Assembly (NCBI GenBank): GCA_004335835.1
Contig: RWJK01000546.1
Span: 1 to 14,060 of the forward strand
Direction of reading: 5' to 3'
Length of the DNA stretch: 14,060 nt
Source: Scenedesmus sp. ARA3
Lineage: Eukaryota > Chlorophyta > Chlorophyceae > Sphaeropleales > Scenedesmaceae
The notes under the pieces are model-generated. The model searched no databases and was not told the DNA's origin. It saw only the letters and a list, made by a program, of their open reading frames with translations. Position 1 is the first letter of the stretch; every line of letters begins with the position of its first letter. Positions 10,501 through 14,060 of this stretch are shown here, in pieces. A program made the translations under genes and the position numbers.

Positions 10501-13500
10501 GACAGCCAGAACATCATGCGCCTTACATATTCGCACATGTCTCTGCTGCAGGTGTGCCAACCGGCATCACCTTCAGTGGAGCTACAGTAGGCACCAATGC
10601 AGTGCGCGTGGCAGCAATGCAGGCCCCAGGCCTGTCAGCGACCGACATCTGGCTGCTGCCAGACCCTGCAGCTGCTGATGGCATGCCTGAAGGCCACGCC
10701 TGGCCGCTAGCACTGACAGCAGCACGCGGCGGCAGCAGCAGCAGTGGCAGCAGTGACGCAGGCGGCTCCAGCAACCAGGCAGCAGTCAGGGCAGCAGTTG
10801 GGGCTAGTGTGGGGGGGTCAGTGGTTGCCTTGGCGCTGCTGCTTGGTGCGGCGTGGTTGTGGCATACCAGGCGGAGGAAGCGGCAGCAGCAGCAGGAGCC
10901 TGGGAAAGTGTACGAGCTAGCAGCAACATCTGCCGGTGCCTCAAGCATGCACATTCACAGGAAGCAGCCAGGGGCAGGAGGTTTTGTGGGCCTTGCAGCA
11001 GGCAATGATGTGAGCTGCGAACTTGATCAAGCAGCAGACCAGGAGCCCAAGCAGCACTGCCAGATCTGCTCTGAACGGCTGCCGGCTGACCCGCTACGCA
11101 ACAGTTTGGAAAGCGAACGTGGTGCAGTGTCTGCAGCCAGCAGTGCAGCTGCTGTCGCGGCTCGCAGGGCCAGCCGTGACCTCTGCAGCAACAGCAGCGG
11201 GCAGCATGTGGGGTCATACCAACTCAGCCGCAACTCAGAAGGCAGCACCTCACTTGGGGGCACGGTTGAGAGCGAGTCGCTGGATGTGACAGGGGACAGT
11301 GTCAGCACAGGGCTGGAGCGCTGGAAGGCAGCAATCAGCCTGACCACAATGCAGATGATGGAGCGGCGAATGCAGCAGTCGCTGCACACAACGCCGCCAA
11401 GCTCTGCGTCTGGAAGCTCACAGCAGCAGCAGCAGCAGCAGTACCCTGCATGCGCAGCTGCTGCTGCAGGCGCACATGGTGGCGCAGCAGCAGCAGCAGC
11501 AGCATCAAGAAAGCAGTCTGATGGCCAGGGGCCAGGGGTTGTCCTTGGTGCTGCTGGTGCATCTGCGGCTGGCAGGAGCAACAGCAGCAGTTTTGAGTCA
11601 GCAGTGCCAGCTCAGCAGCCGCTGCGGCTGCAGACGATGATTGGGCAGGGCAGCTTTGGCAGTGTGTACCTTGGCACTTGGTGAGTGGCACCATTACTAA
11701 CGACCTGCAGTTGAATTTGCAGGGGTCGGAAGGGGCGTTGGCATGTGCTCTGACTGCACAGTACCATAGTTTTACCTCTGAAACCCTGCTCTCACAATCT
11801 GGCTCGCTGGCTGGCTGGCAATTCAAAGGTGTGGCAGCTCATGTGCAGCGTGCAGTTTGTCTATTGCTCACATGCAATGTAGGCCCCTGCCCGCCAGAAG
11901 GTAGCTGTCATAAACTCGACACAGCACTACGTGCATGCAACCTTTTTTGGTTGGTTGCAGGTTGTTTCTGGCTTCGCTCAGCGAGGAAGCTGCTAATGAC
12001 ATTTGTGTACCGCAGGCACGGGCGGCGCGTGGCGGTCAAGGTGATGCAGCTGCCTGCCAATGCGCTGCTGGGGCAGCTGCAGCCGCGCAGCAACAGCGCG
12101 CCCCACATGGCCATCATGGAGACGGTGGTCAGCAGCACCATCAGCCACCCAAACCTGGTGCAGGTGTGTGCAATGGGCGCTGATGTGTGCAACACCTGTG
12201 CTCCTTCATGCAACCTGCGCCGAAAGATGCCATGATCCTGTTAAGTGCAGTGGTGTTTGCTGCCCCAGCAGATGGTAGGCTAATTAGCGTGCAATTCTAA
12301 TCGCTTTTGTCATTGTTTTGCGTTGCCATGGTCACAGGTATATACCTACACGCTCAACCCCCTGATAGCCGGGGAGGAGCAAGGCAGCGGCAGCAGCAGC
12401 AGCAGGCGCAACCTGCCACCGCTGCCACCACAAGCACGCCAGCAGCAGCAGCAGCAAGTGGCTCAACATGGTGCTGCCACACCTCCCGGGTCAGCGCAGC
12501 GCAGCCAGGGCATCGTGTCTGGCTGGGAGCTGCGGCTGGTGATGGAGTACTGCGATCAGGTGAGCATTGCAGCAGCCTGGAGTTGCTTTAAACTCTCGTG
12601 TTGCATGAATAGATGGTGTGGCCAACAGGATTGTGAAATACAGCAGCAGTGTTGCTGGTTCATGACTATCAAATGGCTTGGTGTGGATCAAACCGTGGCG
12701 CAGGGCGCACAGAACATCTGCGCCCAGCTGGCATGCACTGCATGTCATTGCCCTATTTGGCAGTCAGCAGAGGCTTGCAAGTGTCAAGTATTACAGCACT
12801 AGCAATGACGCATGCATCCACTGGCATAAATGCTCACCGCATAAGCTTGCTGTGCTTTCCATCGCTGCCTTGGCAGGGCACGCTGCGTGATGCGCTGGAC
12901 AATGGCATGCTGCTGCGTGGCCGCGACAGCAGCAGCAGCAGCCGCTGCATGCACCCGGGGCTGGCGCTGGGGCTGGCACAGGACATCGCTGCTGCGCTGC
13001 TGCACCTGCATGCGGAAGGTGCGTGGGCTTTTGAGCAGGTGCTTGTGTAGACGCGCGTTGTGCAGCGATGGCGCGAGAAGAGCAGGCACGATGGATGTGG
13101 TGAGGCAGCATTCGCTGTTCACGCACAGCACGCAGGGCATGCGTTCAACATGCAAGCACATGCACAACACACAGCTTGCATGCCTATATGCCGCCTCACC
13201 TTAGAATGCGGTTGTAAACATGTGATCTTTGCTCACCTGATGTACCGGACCAATGCACTTTTGTTCCATTTTGGTTGATGCAGGCGTGGTGCACGGTGAC
13301 CTCAAGGCGGCCAACGTGCTGCTGACGCGCGGCGGCGAGGACTGCGGCGGGCTGTGGGCGTCGTGCCTGGGCTTCCGCGTGACCGCCAAGGTGGCAGACT
13401 TTGGGCTGGCGCTGCAGCTGGACCCGTCAGACACACACGCCACCATGGCAGCGAGGGTGAGCACTGTTGCCCTCACTCGTGATGCACCAAAGACAATATT

Positions 13501-14060
13501 AGTATCAGCTGCTGTCTTGCAAGAGCCAACTGCTTGCAAGACAGCCGTCGTCTTGCAGGACAACTGCCGGTCTGCACGAAAGTTGTCGTATTGCAGGAAT
13601 TTGCCTTGCAGGACAGCTGTTGCCTTGCAGGACAGGTGCTGGTCTACGGGACAGCCGCCGTCTTGCAGGACAGCTGCCTCCTTGCATAACGCAGATGTCT
13701 TACAGGGCAGCCTCGCTTGCAGGACAGTCGCTGTCTTGCAGGAATTCTGCTGTTTTGCAGGAGAGTTGCCGTCTTGTTTGCAGGACCGAGATTTGGTGTG
13801 CCTGCAATGATGCGCATGTGATGCTGCTAGCTTCATCCTCGATCGGTCCTGATCACAGCTCAACCCTACACGTGCCTGTGACCTTTTGTTTCGTTGCCGC
13901 AGGGCACGCCCACGCACATGTCTCCCGAGCTGTTCCTGTCGGGCCACGTCAGCAAGGCCAGCGACGTGTACGCATTCGGCATCCTGCTGTTTGAGATGCT
14001 GACGGGGCAGCGCGCGTACGCGGGCGTGCCCATCCCGCTGCTGCCGCACGAGGTGGCGCG
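4249..14060 (+). CDS. Type I membrane receptor-like protein kinase (TKL-like), multi-exon, 3' end cut by window edge
   Basis: Exons as read: 4249-4510, 4872-5095, 5575-5660, 6054-6278, 6659-6792, 7066-7102, 7479-7520, 7876-7962, 8209-8238, 8366-8429, 8978-9172, 9452-9978, 10202-10320, 10552-11680, 12016-12163, 12338-12559, 12877-13018, 13284-13456, 13903-14060. Phases agree at every junction. Order of parts: signal peptide, repeated beta-rich glycosylated ectodomain, one membrane helix, basic patch, low-complexity juxtamembrane segment, kinase. Visible kinase motifs are GQGSFGSV (glycine loop), VAVK (Lys codon 12038-12040), helix-C Glu (12119-12121), HGDLKAAN (Asp 13298-13300), DFG (13397-13405) and MSPE (Glu 13927-13929). 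The family resembles TKL (Raf/MLK-like) kinases that are abundant in green algae; this is family knowledge plus inference. The start is supported by the signal peptide and an in-frame TGA at 4219-4221. With 54-152 and 586-949 appended, the frame closes at 1,488 residues. Exons 9-11 are uncertain. Confidence 0.87.
4511..4871 (+). other. Intron 1
   Basis: 361 nt, GTACGG...TTCACAG, phase 1. It ends with a short pyrimidine/A-rich stretch. No internal feature is recognised. Confidence 0.78.
4872..5095 (+). other. Exon 2: ectodomain module 1
   Basis: The acceptor TTCACAG|G joins exon 1 to make a Gly codon. The exon encodes YSLRLQRLVLANIALPDP and later LYMADVRLVVADDADLQRYV. This pattern (xLxLxxLxLxN ... 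LxxxDVxLVxxxxDLxxY) recurs in exons 5-8 and 12-13, so it is copy 1 of an ectodomain repeat. The donor is ACACG|GTGAGC, phase 0. Confidence 0.82.
5096..5574 (+). other. Intron 2
   Basis: 479 nt, GTGAGC...CTTGCAG, phase 0. It holds a short minisatellite at about 5215-5300. Confidence 0.75.
5215..5300 (+). repeat. Intron 2 minisatellite, TGTCCTGCAA core
   Basis: Exact TGTCCTGCAA occurs at 5218-5227, 5248-5257 and 5265-5274, each followed by GCA. A decayed copy (GTGTCCTTGAAGC) lies near 5295. The core is the reverse complement of TTGCAGGACA, the unit repeated in intron 18. Confidence 0.85.
5575..5660 (+). other. Exon 3: end of ectodomain module 1
   Basis: Acceptor CTTGCAG|G and donor CTGCAG|GTCAGT, entering in phase 0 and leaving in phase 2. 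It encodes DGISFLQIAKWNGTRTTARS followed by VTIIAGPC. It aligns in style with GVPTGITFSGATVGTNAVRV at the start of exon 14, which occupies the same position after the third module. It carries one sequon (NGT). Confidence 0.72.
5661..6053 (+). other. Intron 3
   Basis: 393 nt, GTCAGT...TTGCACAG, phase 2. It contains several TGCATG words but no recognised feature. Confidence 0.62.
6054..6278 (+). other. Exon 4: start of ectodomain module 2
   Basis: The acceptor GTTGCACAG|G is the one that gives the right phase to the exon 5 frame. An Ala run is followed by LLVIVPFNVSLGRGLAAGAI and QVRR. The hydrophobic strand plus NVSL matches LHVWLLVGNISL in exon 12, suggesting an equivalent first rung of a beta-helix-like module. 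The donor at 6279 is phase 2. The 5' border is less certain than the 3' border because other AG sites lie nearby at 5976-5977 and 6143-6144. Confidence 0.68.
6279..6658 (+). other. Intron 4
   Basis: 380 nt, GTGCGT...CTGTGCAG, splitting an Arg codon between exons 4 and 5. No internal gene is seen. Confidence 0.75.
6659..6792 (+). other. Exon 5: ectodomain module 2 core
   Basis: Acceptor CTGTGCAG|G and donor GCGCCAG|GTGAGC. It encodes PVILVGLFSRPTSVDLGMVV, then NQLNVTAPYSSFVWQSLILE and NAAPG. The alternating short hydrophobic strands separated by Asn/Gly turns are typical of parallel beta-helix repeats; that fold is inference. LILEN corresponds to LVLAN in exon 2 and VTLKQ in exon 12. One sequon (NVT). 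Confidence 0.85.
7103..7478 (+). other. Intron 6
   Basis: 376 nt, GTACGT...CGTGTGCAG, phase 2. The usual pyrimidine tract before the acceptor is replaced by a TGTGC pentamer array. Confidence 0.7.
7441..7465 (+). repeat. (TGTGC)5 array before the exon 7 acceptor
   Basis: Five perfect TGTGC units, ending 13 bases before the acceptor AG. In RNA this is a GU-rich tract placed where the polypyrimidine tract should be. Confidence 0.95.
7521..7875 (+). other. Intron 7
   Basis: 355 nt, GTGTGC...TTATGCAG, phase 2. No internal feature is recognised. Confidence 0.68.
7876..7962 (+). other. Exon 8: end of module 2
   Basis: Acceptor TTATGCAG|G and donor TACAT|GTGAGC. It encodes IQCLQLYNCTVVLGTPEELD followed by YISY. 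It matches LLTLTGVRLLLPQPEFDYLE in exon 13, with the conserved pattern of two strands followed by xPxE(E/F)(L)DY. One sequon (NCT). Confidence 0.82.
8209..8429 (+). other. Exons 9 and 10 (8209-8238, 8366-8429): tentative link exons
   Basis: Preferred reading: TATCAG|G at 8209 completes the ATG codon split at the end of exon 8, giving MNRLPRDSFL, with a donor at 8239 (GTATGC). The acceptor TTGCAG|G at 8366 then gives WSSYNSPLPSIKATTNFYDT, and the donor GAG|GTAACA is at 8430. An alternative uses donor 8237 (GTGTAT), which shifts exon 10 into another frame (VVVVQLSAAFYKGNN). The preferred peptide looks more like the linker that follows module 3, but nothing here is decisive. An in-frame TGA near 8258 rules out one long exon. 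Confidence 0.45.
8331..8351 (+). repeat. (CTG)7 before the exon 10 acceptor
   Basis: Seven perfect CTG units, followed by CTCTGCTGTTGCAG. The run acts as the pyrimidine-containing tract of the proposed acceptor at 8366. In another frame it would read as poly-Leu, which I take as accidental. Confidence 0.92.
8430..8977 (+). other. Intron 10, the longest and least certain
   Basis: 548 nt from GTAACA. A possible 21-nt phase-neutral microexon lies at 8674-8694: it is preceded by GACCCTGCAG, followed by GTGATT, and would add LKTSALQ. I cannot choose between one intron and two. Confidence 0.45.
8978..9172 (+). other. Exon 11: start of ectodomain module 3 region
   Basis: The frame is open and protein-like (NNTNLAYSIGYTVLTTQQHI, then LPLPLGGATLQ) and ends DSCSSLQ at a strong donor CAG|GTGAGT, phase 0. 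The right border is firm because it joins exon 12 as SSLQ-AALQYP, a natural helix start before a beta-helix rung. The left border is weak: CGCAG|T departs from the CAG|G seen at most acceptors here. A CAG|G at 8988 (phase 1) or an acceptor at 8907 are alternatives. Confidence 0.65.
9173..9451 (+). other. Intron 11
   Basis: 279 nt, GTGAGT...CTTGCAG, phase 0. An in-frame alternative acceptor at 9305 (CCTTGCAG|G) would lengthen exon 12 by 147 nt without a stop, but the peptide is Cys-rich and unlike the rest. Confidence 0.78.
9452..9978 (+). other. Exon 12: main ectodomain module 3 exon
   Basis: A 527-nt exon from CTTGCAG|G to GACAG|GTGAGA. It encodes LHVWLLVGNISLNPPEQADC, then a glycosylation-rich linker (NYT, two NAT, NAS, NES) with Ala/Pro, then FLQIQNVTLKQLPQGPNARE and ending ELWTVMLWSIDR. 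The many sequons fit an extracellular linker. There is a 326-codon open frame on the opposite strand over this exon, but it is a composition shadow. Confidence 0.88.
9992..10015 (+). repeat. (GCA)8 just after the exon 12 donor
   Basis: Eight perfect GCA units start 13 bases after the donor GT at 9979. They lie in intron 12 (9979-10201) and are not translated in the model. Confidence 0.93.
10202..10320 (+). other. Exon 13: end of module 3
   Basis: Acceptor GTGTGCAG|G and donor GTGCAAG|GTGAGC. It encodes RQNGLLTLTGVRLLLPQPEF, then DYLEASARTASSFVVDVQ. It is the clearest copy of the strand-strand-PxxxDY signature shared with exons 2 and 8. Confidence 0.85.
10552..11680 (+). other. Exon 14: end of ectodomain, membrane helix, juxtamembrane region, kinase glycine loop
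   Basis: The longest exon (1,129 nt). It begins GVPTGITFSGATVGTNAVRV and runs through a Ser/Gly-rich stalk to the membrane helix at 10797-10865. A cytoplasmic linker of about 250 residues follows, rich in Ser, Gln and Ala, with a (CAG)7 run at 11421-11441. It ends with LQTMIGQGSFGSVYLGTW, the kinase glycine loop (from about 11625). The donor is ACTTG|GTGAGT, phase 2. The linker is likely disordered; no domain is recognised in it. Confidence 0.92.
10797..10865 (+). other. Transmembrane segment
   Basis: The codons read VGASVGGSVVALALLLGAAW then LW, a 22-23 residue uncharged stretch followed directly by HTRRRKRQQQQ. The basic cluster is a stop-transfer signal that places the kinase in the cytosol and, with the signal peptide at 4249, predicts a type I single-pass protein. 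Confidence 0.88.
11681..12015 (+). other. Intron 14, splitting the kinase N-lobe
   Basis: 335 nt, GTGAGT...ACCGCAG, splitting the Trp codon of LGTW between the glycine loop and VAVK. No internal feature is recognised. Confidence 0.85.
12440..12457 (+). repeat. CAG run (Q6) inside the kinase N-lobe insert
   Basis: (CAG)5-CAA codes six Gln within exon 16, in the insert between beta-4 and beta-5. A run of four Ser codons (about 12390-12402) lies just upstream. Confidence 0.9.
12560..12876 (+). other. Intron 16
   Basis: 317 nt, GTGAGC...TTGGCAG, phase 0, between the hinge (EYCDQ) and GTLRDAL. No internal feature is recognised. Confidence 0.85.
13457..13902 (+). other. Intron 18
   Basis: 446 nt, GTGAGC...TGCCGCAG, phase 0. 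It splits the activation segment between DFG and the MSPE motif. It is dominated by a decayed minisatellite and is stop-free in the exon 18 frame up to TGA 13808-13810. Confidence 0.88.
13515..13790 (+). repeat. Intron 18 minisatellite, TTGCAGGACA core
   Basis: Exact TTGCAGGACA starts at 13553, 13606, 13625, 13663 and 13717. Variants start at 13591, 13736, 13755 and 13778. Spacings of 19 and 38 and others near multiples of 18-19 suggest an original unit of about 19 bp, roughly GCCGTCTTGCAGGACAGCT. Each unit resembles a 3' splice site (pyrimidines, TTGCAG, then GA). Confidence 0.9.
14008..14060 (+). repeat. Terminal direct repeat, right copy
   Basis: Identical to 1-53. The offset is 14,007 bp, which is the period of the circular or tandem unit. 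The base at 54 continues the codon left open at 14059-14060 (CG+C, Arg), so the join is in frame. Confidence 0.98.

Larger units (their letters stand above)
11625..14060 (+). other. Protein kinase domain, exons 14 (end) to 19
   Basis: Exon 15 (12016-12163) carries VAVK and the helix-C Glu. Exon 16 (12338-12559) carries beta-4, an insert of about 50 residues with Ser and Gln runs, and ELRLVMEYCD (hinge). Exon 17 (12877-13018) carries GTLRDALDNG and AQDIAAALLHLHAEG. Exon 18 (13284-13456) carries VVHGDLKAANVLL and KVADFGLA. Exon 19 (13903 onward) carries GTPTHMSPELF and SDVYAFGILLFEMLTG. All catalytic residues (Lys, helix Glu, catalytic Asp, Asn, DFG Asp) are present, so the kinase should be active. 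HGD replaces the common HRD, making it a non-RD type. The domain runs off the right edge and finishes in the sequence at 1-643. Confidence 0.93.

Noticed and set aside
10386..10551. Upstream extension of exon 14 to an ATG at 10386
   Set aside because: It is intron 13. Exon 13 joins 10552 in phase, giving DVQ-GVPTGITF, and the extension peptide (His/Cys/Arg-rich) does not resemble the ectodomain.
9580..10560. 326-codon open frame on the minus strand
   Set aside because: It lies antisense over exons 12-13 and their introns, reads as Ser/Ala/Cys-rich low complexity, and has no motif. The plus-strand exons have matching splice phases and repeat homology, so this is a shadow.
13515..13790. CRISPR-like array
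   Set aside because: The repeats are short and decayed, without regular unique spacers, and lie in a eukaryotic intron. It is a minisatellite.
13253..13810. Exon 18 plus intron 18 as one coding exon
   Set aside because: A strong donor (AGG|GTGAGC) and the clean join to GTPTHMSPELF at 13903 restore the canonical activation segment. Kept only as a possible intron-retention product.
13201..14049. 282-codon minus-strand frame with a repeated Cys-Lys-Thr-x-Ala-Val-Leu-Gln peptide
   Set aside because: The repetition is the translation of the intron 18 minisatellite, and the rest is antisense to kinase exons 18-19. The changing repeat spacing (19, 38, 54) would not keep a real repeat protein in frame.
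1..14060. A phage, plasmid or integrated mobile element, suggested by the terminal direct repeat
   Set aside because: No replication, capsid, integrase or transposase gene is visible, and the repeat lies inside a eukaryotic kinase exon. A tandem or circular gene unit explains it better.

Overview
This window looks like nuclear DNA of a green alga. The coding sequence is cut by many short introns (about 130-550 nt) with GT...AG borders, nearly all ending in CAG|G. Exons and introns are full of CAG/CTG/GCA triplet runs. The protein is a receptor-like kinase with long poly-Gln/Ala/Ser linkers, a style common in chlorophycean algae. A chlorophycean source, possibly a Scenedesmus- or volvocine-type lineage, is inference. 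I see no prokaryotic operons, phage genes, tRNA or rRNA.

Layout. Positions 1-949 are the 3' end of a protein kinase gene: the end of the C-lobe, one intron, then a Gln-rich tail and a TGA stop. Positions 950-4248 are a 3.3-kb spacer that must hold a 3' UTR, intergenic DNA and a promoter; I find no convincing gene in it. From 4249 a plus-strand gene begins with a signal peptide. It continues through about 19 exons to the right edge, where it is cut inside the kinase C-lobe, just after the MSPE (APE-type) motif.

The last 53 bases (14008-14060) are identical to the first 53 (1-53), in the same reading frame. Joining the right edge to the left edge over this overlap gives one uninterrupted gene of 4,467 coding nt (about 1,488 residues plus stop) in a 14,007-bp repeating unit. 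The sequence is therefore either one circular (or assembler-circularised) unit or a junction in a head-to-tail array of near-identical kinase genes. It does not decide between these.

Protein model, numbered on the joined gene: signal peptide (1-27); glycosylation-rich ectodomain (about 28-755) of repeated beta-strand-rich modules resembling parallel beta-helix (pectin-lyase-like) repeats; one membrane helix (about 760-782) followed by a basic stop-transfer patch; a low-complexity juxtamembrane segment (about 790-1035); a TKL-like protein kinase domain (about 1036-1387) with an HGD catalytic loop and a Gln/Ser-rich insert in the N-lobe; and a Gln-rich tail. The simplest reading is a type I membrane receptor kinase that senses something outside the cell.

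Non-coding points of interest: a minisatellite core that lies in opposite orientations in introns 2 and 18 and mimics 3' splice sites, a perfect 24-bp palindrome with two bZIP-type half-elements upstream of the gene, and a duplicated 36-bp block in the spacer. All exon borders were read by eye. Those of exons 9-11 (8209-8978) are the least certain.
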